This document shows positions 50,757 to 59,970 of a stretch of DNA of 64,000 nucleotides, one piece after another (the first letter of the stretch is position 1; each line of letters starts with the position of its first letter). Source of the DNA: Streptomyces sp. NBC_00525 (lineage in GTDB: Bacteria > Actinomycetota > Actinomycetes > Streptomycetales > Streptomycetaceae); the NCBI RefSeq assembly GCF_036346595.1, contig NZ_CP107834.1, positions 6,076,001-6,140,000 of the forward strand, given 5' to 3'. A program made the translations under genes and the position numbers. Below the pieces are notes generated by a model, which was not told where the DNA came from, did no database searches, and saw only the letters and a list, made by a program, of their open reading frames with translations.

Positions 50757-51922
50757 CGGCCCAGCCTCTCCGCGACGAACTCCGCCAGCCGGCCGGGCGT
50801 CATCGCCCCGATGTGCGCACCGGCCTCGGCGAGCCGGCCGGCCAGCTCCCGGTCGTAGTCCGGGTTCGCGTCCTCGTCCAGGGCGGCCAGGCCGAGCACG
50901 GTGGTGCCCTGCTCCACGAGCGCGCGCACGGTGCGGCGCAGCCGGTGGGCGTCGCCGCCCTCGTAGAAGTCGGTGATCAGCGCGACGATCGCGCGGCGCG
51001 GGTTCTCCACCAGATCGGCCGCGTAGGCGACGGCCCGTGCGATGTCCGTACCGCCGCCGAGCTGCACCTTCATCAGCAGCTCCACCGGGTCCGTCACATC
51101 GGCCGTCAGGTCGACCACGTTGCTGTCGAACGCGACGAGATGCGTCTTCAGACCGGGGAGGCCCCAGAGGCAGGCGGCCGTGACGGCGGAGTGGATCACG
51201 GAACCGGCCATCGAGCCGGACTGGTCGACCAGCAGGACGAGCTGCCACCGCGTCACCTGCCGCCGGGTGCGCGAGTGGAAGTGGGGCCGCTCGATGAGCA
51301 GGCGCCCCTGGTCCGGCCGGTAGTGCGCCAGATTGGCCCGTACGGTCCGCCGGAAGTCGAAGTTCCGGGCGAGCGGGGTACGGCTGGGGCGGCGCGAGCG
51401 GGTGCCGTGGAAGGCATGCCGGACCTCGGGGCGGAGCCGGGCGAGGAGCTGTGCGACGACGGACTCGACGATGCGCCGGGCCGCGTGCAGCACCTGCGGG
51501 TTCATCAGATGCTTGGTCCGCAGCACGGCGCGCAGCAGCGTGGCGCTCGGTTCGACCCGCTCCAGCACCTCCGGATCGGTGACGATCTCCTCGATGCCGT
51601 ACCGCTCGACGGCGTCCCGCTCCAGCCGTTCGACGGTCTCTTGGGGAAACAGCCGGTGGATGTCGTCGAGCCAGTCCACGGCGGTCACCGGGGAGGGGCC
51701 GGAGCCGCCCGCGCGCGGGGCGGCCGAACCGGAGCGGCGCACGCCCCGCCGGGCGAGGTCGGGATCGCGCCCGTACAGCCAGTCGAGCGCGGCGTCCTGC
51801 CCGGTCCGGCCGGGCCCGAGCGGGCCCGTGTGCCGTTCGGCGGGCGAGCCGAGCACGAGGCGCCACCGTTCCAGGCCGGCGTCCTGCGGGGAGCCGGGGT
51901 CGGGGGTGAGGGGCCCGGTCAT
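50753..51922 (-). CDS. Cytoplasmic vWA-domain protein (YehP-like), MoxR partner
   Basis: A 389-residue protein without a signal peptide. The C-terminal half (~225-385) is a vWA domain with metal site LLVDQSGSMAGS, Thr loop GGGTDIARA and ALITDFYEGG. The N-terminal half is alpha-helical and contains RLFPQETVERLERDAVERYG, as in YehP proteins. vWA proteins of this kind are usual partners of MoxR AAA ATPases, coupling ATP use to remodelling or metal-dependent assembly. It overlaps its neighbours at both ends (ATGA). Target unknown. Confidence 0.9.
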   Translation of the reverse strand: MTGPLTPDPGSPQDAGLERWRLVLGSPAERHTGPLGPGRTGQDAALDWLYGRDPDLARRGVRRSGSAAPRAGGSGPSPVTAVDWLDDIHRLFPQETVERLERDAVERYGIEEIVTDPEVLERVEPSATLLRAVLRTKHLMNPQVLHAARRIVESVVAQLLARLRPEVRHAFHGTRSRRPSRTPLARNFDFRRTVRANLAHYRPDQGRLLIERPHFHSRTRRQVTRWQLVLLVDQSGSMAGSVIHSAVTAACLWGLPGLKTHLVAFDSNVVDLTADVTDPVELLMKVQLGGGTDIARAVAYAADLVENPRRAIVALITDFYEGGDAHRLRRTVRALVEQGTTVLGLAALDEDANPDYDRELAGRLAEAGAHIGAMTPGRLAEFVAERLGR

Positions 51923-54261
51923 GAGGGGGTTCCTCCGAGTCCGTAGCGGGTGAGCAGGCCGGTCACGCGGTTCTCCAGGGCTCCGGCGCGGGCGATCAGC
52001 AAGGGGTCGGCGGTGGTCCGCAGCAGGGCGCGCGACGAGCCCCGCAGCCCGCGCCGGGCCAGCAGCCGCCCGGCGATCCGCTCCCGCTCCCGTGGCGGGA
52101 AGAACGCGAACGCCTGCCGCAACGCGGGCAGCCCGGCCAGGAACGCCTCCTCGGACAACTCGCACAGCACGTCGTCCAGCACCCCGACGAGCGAGGCGCC
52201 CCCACGGCCCGGACCGTCCGCATCGCCGCCGCTCGTCAGCTCGTCGCGGGCCACCGCGAACAGGCCGGCGAGCCAGTCTCCCAGGGCGTCCGCACCCGAC
52301 AGGGCCACCGCCCGCACCGCCTTCTCCGGGGCGTCCGCCTCCGCCGGCCCCTCCGCGAGCACCTGGTGCAGGCCGAACGCGGCGCCCCGGACATCGAGGG
52401 GCGCCGCCGCGTCCCGGCCGATGCGGCGGGCGACCGCGGCCACCACGTCCCGGCCGGTGGCGAGCAGGTCCGGGGCGTGCAGCACCGCGTCCCGGACCGC
52501 GACCACGGCGCGCAGCCGGGGCAGGTCCACGCCGCCCGCGCCCCGTACGCCCTCCAGGAGCCACAGCAGCCGGTCCGTGGCCCCGCTGATCACCGCGGCC
52601 AGCAGGGGACCCCGGGCGACCCCGTAGATCCGGTCGTGGCGCCACAGGCCCAGCGCGGTGGCCAGGACGCTGCCGAGCGGGCCCGCGTGGACCAGCACGC
52701 GCACCCGGGCGCCCAGGTCGGCCAGCAGCCGCGCGGACAGGCCGCTCACCCCGCAGAGCACCGCGTCGAACAGCACGGCGGCCGGCGCCCCCGCCTCCTC
52801 CTCGCGCCGGACCCGCTCGGCGAGCGACGCGGCCGCCGCCTCCTCCAGGGTCGCGCCGTGGGCGCCCGCCTCCACCAGGGCCGCGTCGCGCCCGGCCGCG
52901 GAGCGGGGCTCCCAGCGCTCGGTGAACACCGGATCGACGCCGTGGGCCGGGCCCGCCGTCCGCTCGTGGCCGGGAACGCCGAGGACCCGCAGCCCGTGGA
53001 GCGCCCGGCTGCGCTCCAGGTCCCGGGCGTCCGTGAGGTCCAGCTCCACGGTGCGCGGCGCGCCGGACAGGCCGAGCCGCTCCAGCCGGGCCGCCACGTC
53101 GTGGACGAGCGGCGGGGCCGGGGTGTCGGGGTGCAGCCGGCCGACGCGCCCACCGCCGCAGGCCGCGAGGATCTCGACGACCACGGGGTGGGTGCCCTCG
53201 CGGAGCGCGCCCCGGACCGTCCACGGCAGCGGGCCGTCCAGATCGTCGGTGATCAATGCGCCCGCCAGACCGTCCAGCACATCGATCCGCGCCGTCCGGG
53301 GATGGCCGCGCAGCGCCGTCAGACCCTCCGTCAGACTGCGGGCCGCGACGAGGTCCGCCGTCGAGACCGGCACCTTGCGCGCCCGCAGCCGCTCGACCAC
53401 CGCCCGCAGCAGCCGGTCCGCCGCCTCCTGCGGGCCCCGCTCCCACACGTCCTGGTAGAAGCCGGGGGACGGCATCCCCGACTCGTACCCGGTGAACGCG
53501 TCCAGCCGGCGGAACGAGTACGGCACGAGGAAACTCCCCGCGTCCGCCCCGGCCGGCGGCTGCGGCACCAGCGGCCAGCCGTCCGCACCGCACTCCGCGT
53601 CGCCCTCCCCGGCCGGGCCGTCCGGGGCCGCGAGCCTGCGCAGCGCGGGCTGATGGAAGCCGCCGGTCACCACCAGGACGGGCCTGCCGCCCGCCGAGGC
53701 CACCGCCGCCCGCACCCAGGAAGCCATGTACGCCTCGCGTGCCCGGTCCCCGGCGTCCGCCTCCGCGTCGCCGCGCACCAGCGCGAAGTAGGCGTCGAGC
53801 CGTTCCGCGACGTCCTCGTCCGGCCCGACCTCGAACAGCCGGTCCCACAGCGCGTCCGGCGAATCCACCGCGAACCGCCGGCACAGCCGCTCCGTGGCCT
53901 CGGCGTACCGGACCTCCGCGTCGGCGTACCGGTTGCCGCGCTCCGCGAACGCCGGGTGCCAGGCGGGCAGGTCGATGAAGCGGACCTCCGCGCCCGCCGC
54001 CCGGCCCGCCCGCAGCGCCACCCACTCCGGGGAGTAGTCGCACAGCGGGGCCCAGGACGTGGCCGCGCGCCGCCCGTCGCGGTAGTGGCTGAACACCGCG
54101 ACGGGCAGCTCGTGGCCGAGGAGCAGCTCGTCCAGCCGGGCGTTCATCTCCGCCGGCCCCTCGACCAGGACATGGGCGGGGCGCAGCCGCTCCACCGTGC
54201 GCTCGACGAGCCGGGCGCAGGCGGGGGAGTGGTGGCGCACACCCAGGAACACGGCGGTCAT
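51919..54261 (-). CDS. DUF5682 family protein (YehM-like)
   Basis: A 780-residue protein of the DUF5682 family. The start VFLGVRHHSPACARLV is the family hallmark, followed by HVLVEGPAEMNARLDELL, SHYRDGRRAATSWAPLCDYSPEW and VLVVTGGFHQPALRRL. The first ~200 residues resemble the TraB/erythromycin-esterase-like fold, with His, Glu and Asp at conserved places, hinting at a hydrolytic site. The remainder is alpha-helical. It sits between MoxR and vWA genes with ATGA overlaps on both sides. The ATG at 54261 is set by that overlap. No function is known. Confidence 0.87.
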   Translation of the reverse strand: MTAVFLGVRHHSPACARLVERTVERLRPAHVLVEGPAEMNARLDELLLGHELPVAVFSHYRDGRRAATSWAPLCDYSPEWVALRAGRAAGAEVRFIDLPAWHPAFAERGNRYADAEVRYAEATERLCRRFAVDSPDALWDRLFEVGPDEDVAERLDAYFALVRGDAEADAGDRAREAYMASWVRAAVASAGGRPVLVVTGGFHQPALRRLAAPDGPAGEGDAECGADGWPLVPQPPAGADAGSFLVPYSFRRLDAFTGYESGMPSPGFYQDVWERGPQEAADRLLRAVVERLRARKVPVSTADLVAARSLTEGLTALRGHPRTARIDVLDGLAGALITDDLDGPLPWTVRGALREGTHPVVVEILAACGGGRVGRLHPDTPAPPLVHDVAARLERLGLSGAPRTVELDLTDARDLERSRALHGLRVLGVPGHERTAGPAHGVDPVFTERWEPRSAAGRDAALVEAGAHGATLEEAAAASLAERVRREEEAGAPAAVLFDAVLCGVSGLSARLLADLGARVRVLVHAGPLGSVLATALGLWRHDRIYGVARGPLLAAVISGATDRLLWLLEGVRGAGGVDLPRLRAVVAVRDAVLHAPDLLATGRDVVAAVARRIGRDAAAPLDVRGAAFGLHQVLAEGPAEADAPEKAVRAVALSGADALGDWLAGLFAVARDELTSGGDADGPGRGGASLVGVLDDVLCELSEEAFLAGLPALRQAFAFFPPRERERIAGRLLARRGLRGSSRALLRTTADPLLIARAGALENRVTGLLTRYGLGGTPS

Positions 54262-55385
54262 CAGCCGTCCAGCAGATGGCGTGCGTCGTACAGGGCCTGC
54301 CACTGCGGGGTGCGCCGGCGCCCCGCCTGCTGCTCCAGATAGCGCCGCAGCCGGGCCAGGTCGTCCGGGCTGTCCTTGGCCGCCGTGCCCGCGAGACAGG
54401 CGACGACATCGGCCGCGTTGCCCGGCTCGCCGCGCAGATACCAGCCGCGCACCCCCACCGCGTGGGCCACCGACACCGCCTCCGCCGTACTCATCACCGC
54501 CGTGGGCCGGTCACCGCACCCGCCGCGCCCGTCCTGCGCCCCGGCGCCCGCCCGCAGTTCGCGGAACGTGGCGACCAGGACCTCCAGCACGTCCCGGTCG
54601 GGCGGCGGCTCCACCCCGGAGTTCGCCAGCAGCCGGGCCACCTCGGCCTCCACCAGCTCCAGTTCGGTGTCGAGGTCGGGGATCGGGAACACCGTCTCGA
54701 AGTTGAACCGGCGCTTGAGCGCCGCGCTCATCTCGTTGACGCCCCGATCGCGGGTGTTGGCCGTCGCGATGACGTTGAACCCCTGCCGGGCGAAGACCAT
54801 GCTGTCCGGGCCGGGCAGTTCGGGGATCGCCACGACCCGCTCCGAGAGCAGCGACAGCAGCGAGTCCTGCACCTCCAGCGGACAGCGGGTGATCTCCTCG
54901 AAGCGGACGAGCCGTCCCTCCGCCATGCCGCGCAGCATCGGCGCGGGCACGAGGGAGCGGGGCGAGGGCCCCTCGGCGACCAGCAGCGCGTAGTTCCAGC
55001 CGTACTTGATCTGGTCCTCGGTGGTGGCGGCCCCGCCCTGCACGGTGAGCGTCGAATCCCCGCTGACGGCGGCCGCGATCAGCTCGGACAGCAGCGACTT
55101 GGCCGTGCCCGGCTCGCCCACGAGCATCAGCCCCCGGCTGGTCGCCAGCGTCACCAGCGCCCGGTCCACGAGCGAGGGATTGCCGACGAACTTCCGGCCG
55201 ATCCCCGCCTCCGGGTCCCCGACGACGAAGCGCCGCGCGGCGCGCAGGCTCAGCTCCCAGCCCGGCGGCCGGGGATCGCGGTCCGCCTCCCGCAGCGCGG
55301 CCAGCTCGGCCGCGTACCGCACCTCGGCCGGCGGCCGCTGCACCCGGACCGCCGCTTGCGTGGCGGCCTCCTCGCGCACCGTCAT
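54261..55385 (-). CDS. MoxR-type AAA+ ATPase (YehL-like)
   Basis: A 374-residue AAA+ protein. Walker A is GEPGTAKS (90-97). Walker B is LVRFEEI, with Glu in place of the usual Asp. Sensor 1 is IATANTRD (Asn210), and the Arg-finger region is AALKRRFNFE. The C-terminal lid is short. MoxR ATPases act as chaperones, often with vWA partners. The ATG at 55385 overlaps the DUF4132 stop and the TGA overlaps the DUF5682 start. It is the only recognisable NTPase of the operon and probably powers the system. Confidence 0.92.
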   Translation of the reverse strand: MTVREEAATQAAVRVQRPPAEVRYAAELAALREADRDPRPPGWELSLRAARRFVVGDPEAGIGRKFVGNPSLVDRALVTLATSRGLMLVGEPGTAKSLLSELIAAAVSGDSTLTVQGGAATTEDQIKYGWNYALLVAEGPSPRSLVPAPMLRGMAEGRLVRFEEITRCPLEVQDSLLSLLSERVVAIPELPGPDSMVFARQGFNVIATANTRDRGVNEMSAALKRRFNFETVFPIPDLDTELELVEAEVARLLANSGVEPPPDRDVLEVLVATFRELRAGAGAQDGRGGCGDRPTAVMSTAEAVSVAHAVGVRGWYLRGEPGNAADVVACLAGTAAKDSPDDLARLRRYLEQQAGRRRTPQWQALYDARHLLDG

Positions 55386-58300
55386 GCCGCGGCGCCCTCG
55401 GTGAGCGCGGTCAGGTCCGCCAGGAGCTCGGACGTCGTCACCGCGTCCAGCTCGCCGAACCGCAGGTCGTGGGGGCGGCCGTGCCAGTAGTCGGACGGGT
55501 CCTCGGCCAGCCAGACGGTCTCCAGGACCTGTTCGGGGAACATGTCGACCATCCCGACGGCGATGCCCTCGTCCAGGGCGATCACCAGATGGCGGTGGTC
55601 CGCCAGCCGCTTGGAGATCCACCGCTCCACGCCGTTGTCCAGCGGCGTCCCGCGCCGCCAGCCGAACCGCTCCAGACCGAGGAGCCGGCCCGTGGGGACC
55701 TTGATGCCCTCGAAGCGGGTCATCCGGTGGCCGGCCGCCTCCTCGTCGGTCAGCGCGAACACCGGGCGCCCGAGCTGCGGGAACGGCTGCAGGATCTCGT
55801 AGTCCGCGAACACCTCCGACCAGTCGGTCACCGCCCCGCCCAGGTCCAGCGGATGGGCCGCCCGCACGGACGCCCCCTCGGGCAGCTCGAAGGTGTCGTC
55901 CTCGACGTCCGCGAACGTCCGGTCCTCCGCCACCCGGAACGCCGTGGCCGTCCCGTCCGCCTCGCTCAGCCACACCAGCCGGCGCACCAGGTGCCACATC
56001 AGCGGATGGCCGACGAACAGCTCGGCGAACTCCTGCGCCGTCCAGGACCGGCCCGCCACCATGGCGGCCTCCAGCCGGCGCACCTGGTCCGACGCGATCG
56101 TCCGGACGTCCTTCTTCAGCGCCATGAACCGCTTGCGCTCGGCCGGCGCCAGTTCGGCGTCGTCCCGGACGCCCGGCTTCGGGAGGTCCTTGCGGCGCTT
56201 GCCGTCCCCGTCCAGGACGTAGGGCCGCAACTGCTCGTCGAAGCCCACCGTGAACGTACGGCCGCCGTAGTCGATGACGGTGGAACCGTCCGCGTCCAGG
56301 CCCAGATCGGGCACCAGCCGGTCCGAGAGCTGTTCGCCCGTCAGCCCCAGGCCCGCCGCCACCTCGGCGATCTTCTCCGCGGCCCGCACCTTGAGCGCCT
56401 TGAACTTCACCCGCTGGGAGATCCCGTGCAGATGGAGCAGGGCCGTGTCGCTGCCGATCGCCGCCAGGACGCTCAGCCCCTCCACCGCGCGGTGATGGGC
56501 GTTCTCACCGGGCCAGGCCCGGATCACCGGCGTCAGCCGGCGCACCGTGTCGTCGTTGCCCAGCACTCCCAGCGCGTACAGCGTCCAGGACTCCTTGGCG
56601 GGCAGGAGCGCACCGCGCCACTGCTCGAACAGCGCCCAGGCGAACGCGGCGGCCGAGGCCGGGTCCACCGTGCGCAGCACATCGGCGAGCCCCGGATACG
56701 GCTCGCCCGGCTTGGACAGGGCCAGCATCGTCACGACATGGCGGACCGACTCGTCCGGCAGGGCCCCGCCCGACGCGACCTCGATCTGCGGCAGCAGCAC
56801 CGGGTCCGCCCAGTCCGGCAGGGCCGGCATCGTGGCGGGCAGGGCCCGCTCCAGCGGATCGGCGGCCAGCAGCGCGGCCACCGCCTCCGCCGCCTGCTTC
56901 CCGTACCCCTCGGCGGCGGCGCGGACCACCGAGTCGCCGTGCGAGGCGGCGATCAGGCGCAGCGCCTGCTCGGCGGCGCGCCGGGCGGCACCGGCCTTGC
57001 CGACGGCGTCGGGCACCAGCAGCGGCGCCGCCCGCACGCCGTGCCGCTCGAACCAGGAGCGGGCCACCACGGCCGCGGACTTGAGCCGCACCGACCAGTC
57101 GGCCATGTGCCGGGCGATCCGCGCGTCGACGAACGGCAGCAGCAGCGGGGCCAGCCCGCCGGGCTGGCGCGGCACCACGCGCAGCAGCAGGGGCAGGGCA
57201 TCGAGGCCGAAGCGGGCGGCCACCGGCTTGAGCGTGTCGAGGCCGTCCCACAGGTCGGTCGGGTCCCAGCCGGCGAGCAGCGGCGCGACGAGCTCCTCGG
57301 GTCCGTGGACGTAGATCCACGCGGAGCGCAGATTCGGCTCGTTGAGCCCGTAGCGGGCCGAGGTCAGCACCCGCTCCCAGTCGTCCACCGCATCCCGCCG
57401 GGTGTACCAGCTTTCGGTGGCCGCCCAGTCCTCCCGCTCGCCGGCCCGCCACAGCAGGGCGGGTTCGTCCGCGGCCGTCAGGCCGGTGACCATCGCGGGC
57501 TTGGCCTTGCTCCGGGGCCGGGTCCACGGCGGGCTGGTCAGCACGGCCGGCAGGGCGTCGGCGGGGGCGTCCGCGATGCGGTTCGCCGGGTGCAGCAGGG
57601 GTTCGACGATCTCCGCCAGGCCGGCGTCCAGCGTCGGCAGCACCTCCGCCACCAGGTCGCGGTGGGCGGCGATGTGCGCGGGGAGCAGCCCGGCCGACGT
57701 GGTCGCCGGGAGGCCCGCCCGGTCGCGGGCGTCGGCGGCGAGCAGCCGCAGCGCGCGGACCGGATAGCGGCGCATCGCCTCCAGCAGCGCCGGGCGGCAG
57801 TTCTTGTCGTCCGAGTGGTCGAGCAGGGCGGTGAATGCCTCGTCCGTGGGGAACTCGACGAGCGCGTCGGCGATATCCCTCATCCAGGTCCCGTAGAAGC
57901 GCCCGCCGCGCAGCTCCGCGACCAGCATGGGGGCGAGCGCCGAGCCGATGCCCTCGGCGGCGGTGGCGATCACGGCGGCGGTCCGGTCGAAGCCGCTGGT
58001 GTGGGTGAAGTGGGCGGCCTGCTCCGGTGAGTTCAGCGAGCAGAGAACGAGGGAGAGCAGACCGGCATCGGTCGTGCCGGCGGTCTTCGGGTCCGTGCAC
58101 AGCTCGGCGACCCAGCCGGACTCGCTCGGCGCCAGAAAGGCCGTGATCGCCTTGCGCGAGGAGTCGGTGCGGCAGGCGGCGAGCGCCTCGACCGTGGCCC
58201 GGTAGGTCTCGTCGCCGGCGGCGGCGATCAGCGTGCGCAGCCGGTCGGCGGCCACCCGGCTGTAGTGCCCGGACGCGGTCTCGTACGCCTCGGTCCGCGC

Positions 58301-58762
58301 CTCCAGCCACGGGTCGTGGCGGGCGCCGCCGGTCTGCGTGTAGTGCGGCTCGGTCATGAACAGCTCCACCGCGGCGCGGGCGGCGAACGGCAGTCCGTGC
58401 AGCCGGACCCAGCTGTCGGCCCAGGCACCCGGCGGAGGCGAGTACATCCCGACGATCGAGGCCACGGCCGCCGCGCCGGCGGGCGACGGATCGCCGTCCA
58501 GATGGCGGCGGACCTCCGCGACGAGGACCTGGTCACTGCCCGGCGCGTCCAGGAACTGCCCGATCCAGGCCCGCTCCTCGGCCGTCCGCGCCGCGATCGT
58601 GTCGAGCAGTTCCGCCTCCACCCGGGCGGGCGCGCGCTTGATGCCGCCGCGCCGGGGGATGACCAGGCGCTGCCAGCGGTCCGGGAAGACGAAGGTGTTC
58701 TCGTCGGCCCCCGCCGTCCCGGCTCGCGACGCACCGTTCTCGACAGCATGCTCGGTACCCAC
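55382..58762 (-). CDS. DUF4132 domain protein (YehI/MolR-like), first gene of the operon
   Basis: An 1126-residue protein, largely alpha-helical and probably solenoid-like through the first ~800 residues. The C-terminal DUF4132 domain is marked by KRFMALKKDVRTIASDQVRRLE, SWTAQEFAELFVGHPLMWHLVRRLVW and the following beta-rich region with FPQLGRPVFAL. Related E. coli proteins are YehI and MolR. The GTG at 58762 starts the message; GGGGGCGG lies upstream. It may act as the large scaffold or recogniser of the MoxR system; that is inference. Confidence 0.88.
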   Translation of the reverse strand: MGTEHAVENGASRAGTAGADENTFVFPDRWQRLVIPRRGGIKRAPARVEAELLDTIAARTAEERAWIGQFLDAPGSDQVLVAEVRRHLDGDPSPAGAAAVASIVGMYSPPPGAWADSWVRLHGLPFAARAAVELFMTEPHYTQTGGARHDPWLEARTEAYETASGHYSRVAADRLRTLIAAAGDETYRATVEALAACRTDSSRKAITAFLAPSESGWVAELCTDPKTAGTTDAGLLSLVLCSLNSPEQAAHFTHTSGFDRTAAVIATAAEGIGSALAPMLVAELRGGRFYGTWMRDIADALVEFPTDEAFTALLDHSDDKNCRPALLEAMRRYPVRALRLLAADARDRAGLPATTSAGLLPAHIAAHRDLVAEVLPTLDAGLAEIVEPLLHPANRIADAPADALPAVLTSPPWTRPRSKAKPAMVTGLTAADEPALLWRAGEREDWAATESWYTRRDAVDDWERVLTSARYGLNEPNLRSAWIYVHGPEELVAPLLAGWDPTDLWDGLDTLKPVAARFGLDALPLLLRVVPRQPGGLAPLLLPFVDARIARHMADWSVRLKSAAVVARSWFERHGVRAAPLLVPDAVGKAGAARRAAEQALRLIAASHGDSVVRAAAEGYGKQAAEAVAALLAADPLERALPATMPALPDWADPVLLPQIEVASGGALPDESVRHVVTMLALSKPGEPYPGLADVLRTVDPASAAAFAWALFEQWRGALLPAKESWTLYALGVLGNDDTVRRLTPVIRAWPGENAHHRAVEGLSVLAAIGSDTALLHLHGISQRVKFKALKVRAAEKIAEVAAGLGLTGEQLSDRLVPDLGLDADGSTVIDYGGRTFTVGFDEQLRPYVLDGDGKRRKDLPKPGVRDDAELAPAERKRFMALKKDVRTIASDQVRRLEAAMVAGRSWTAQEFAELFVGHPLMWHLVRRLVWLSEADGTATAFRVAEDRTFADVEDDTFELPEGASVRAAHPLDLGGAVTDWSEVFADYEILQPFPQLGRPVFALTDEEAAGHRMTRFEGIKVPTGRLLGLERFGWRRGTPLDNGVERWISKRLADHRHLVIALDEGIAVGMVDMFPEQVLETVWLAEDPSDYWHGRPHDLRFGELDAVTTSELLADLTALTEGAAA

Positions 58763-58813
58763 AGGACCGCCCCCGTTTCTCCCTGTTGCACCCGAATGTC
58801 ACGGGCTTTTCGA

Positions 58814-58844
58814 TCAGTGGTTCCACAGTAGAACCGACCACTGA
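58814..58844. promoter_or_regulatory. Nested palindrome upstream of the DUF4132-MoxR operon
   Basis: TCAGTGGT (58814-58821) and ACCACTGA (58837-58844) form a perfect 8-bp inverted repeat. Within it GGTTC and GAACC form a second one around CACAGTA. On the minus strand the centre holds TACTGT, a possible -10. It is a candidate operator for the five-gene operon, 52 bp upstream of its start. Confidence 0.5.
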
Positions 58845-58872
58845 CAACGGAGGGTGACCGGGGGGGGGCTGG

Positions 58873-59313
58873 TCAGGGGGCGGAGACCGCCGGGGGCCCG
58901 TACACCTGGGTCCAGGTCGGCGTCACGCCGGTCACCTGGCAGACCATCAGGAACAGGGGGATGGGCGGGGTGTACGGCGTACGGCTGTCGGGCTGGTGGA
59001 TCAGCCGGGGGCGTACCGCCGGTACACAGGCGCCGCGCGCGTACGCCGCCTGCTCGGGCCAGTCCAGGTCGAGGTCGGAGCCGGCCGGGACGATCCACCA
59101 CCAGCGCTCGGCGTCCGCGAAGACACAGCCGGTACGCGGCAGGTGGGACATCAGCCGGAAGCCGTAGCGCGCGGGCACCCCCACCGCGTCGTAGCCCAGG
59201 CTCGCCGACAGCGCCGTGGGCAGCGGGAGCTGGACCCGGCCGCCGCCCGACGGGCCCGCGGGCTCACGGGAGCGGCGCATCGCGAGGAAATGGTTCATGG
59301 CGTTCTTCAGCAT
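58873..59313 (-). CDS. Hypothetical protein of the ATPase/HTH/DUF397 group
   Basis: A 146-residue protein of unknown function. It has no membrane segment; features include ALSASLGYDAVGVPARYGFRLM, AERWWWIVPAGSDLDLDWP and a Pro-rich end. Proteins of this look often lie beside a small ATPase and a whiJ-like HTH gene in Streptomyces. The start is taken as ATG 59313, which overlaps the ATPase stop by 7 bp; ATGs five and ten residues further in are alternatives. The frame open to 59625 is a shadow of the ATPase gene. Confidence 0.65.
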   Translation of the reverse strand: MLKNAMNHFLAMRRSREPAGPSGGGRVQLPLPTALSASLGYDAVGVPARYGFRLMSHLPRTGCVFADAERWWWIVPAGSDLDLDWPEQAAYARGACVPAVRPRLIHQPDSRTPYTPPIPLFLMVCQVTGVTPTWTQVYGPPAVSAP

Positions 59314-59765
59314 GTGTGCTCCGAGCCGTGCGGCAGTTCTGCCCAGACGATGCGGCCCGAGCCGTCCCCGGCGTCGCGCGATCCCCAGGCGGCGGCCAGC
59401 GAGTCGACGAGCAGGAGGCCGCGGCCGTGCTCGTCGTCGGCACCCCTGCCCAGGCGGGGGCCGCCCGGCTGGTGCCCCTGGTCCTGCACGGAGACGCGCA
59501 GCCGGCCGTCCAGGCGGCGCAGTTCGCACAGGACCCGTGCGCTCGCCGTGTGCACCACCGCGTTGGTGACCAGTTCGGACACGATCAGGACCGCCGCCTC
59601 GCGGGTGTCGCCGTCCGTGCGCCACTCGCCGAGCCGGGTCTTCGTCAGGCGCCGGGCGGTGGCGACCGATTCGGGGTGCGCGGGCAGCGCGAAGCAGTAA
59701 CGGAGCGCTTCGGCCCCCGGACTGAGGTCCACGCGCCGGGGGATGAGCGCACTGCCAGGTGCCAC
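59307..59765 (-). CDS. Small HATPase_c protein (anti-sigma factor-like ATP-binding protein)
   Basis: A 152-residue GHKL ATPase of the RsbW/SpoIIAB-like kind. The N box is VSELVTNAVVHT, followed by the G1-type VQDQGHQPGG and G2-type DDEHGRGLLLVDSLA. Such proteins bind or phosphorylate anti-anti-sigma factors, or act with the nearby HTH gene in whiJ-like clusters. The GTG at 59765 is the assumed start. It is divergent from the HTH gene with ~205 bp between them. Confidence 0.87.
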   Translation of the reverse strand: MAPGSALIPRRVDLSPGAEALRYCFALPAHPESVATARRLTKTRLGEWRTDGDTREAAVLIVSELVTNAVVHTASARVLCELRRLDGRLRVSVQDQGHQPGGPRLGRGADDEHGRGLLLVDSLAAAWGSRDAGDGSGRIVWAELPHGSEHTC

Positions 59766-59970
59766 GACCGAATCCTCACAGTGGGGGCTGCGTCACGCTT
59801 CGCGATCTTGGAGAAAGCCGCGGGCGCGACAGGTCAACTGATTTCGCACACCAACTCTCCCCCTGTAACGAACACTTGGCAAGAGGCACTGTGAAAATTC
59901 CAGAGTGGCTGTGTCCACGGCGGCATGCGCATGGCACACTGCACCCATACAGCGCATGGGGAGGTCTGAA

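Noticed and set aside
50757..51866. Extension of the SWIM protein, and likewise of the vWA and MoxR proteins, into the gene upstream
   Set aside because: All are open high-GC frames over real genes. The ATGA overlaps and family starts fix the true 5' ends.
54261..55385. MoxR ATPase with vWA protein as a Mg- or Co-chelatase
   Set aside because: The gene set (DUF5682, DUF4132, SWIM) and the lack of a large chelatase subunit or cobalamin/chlorophyll genes speak against it.
58859..58868. Run of about nine G as a phase-variable switch
   Set aside because: It lies just past the stop codon of the small protein at 58873 and upstream of no in-frame coding sequence, so slippage would not change a protein.
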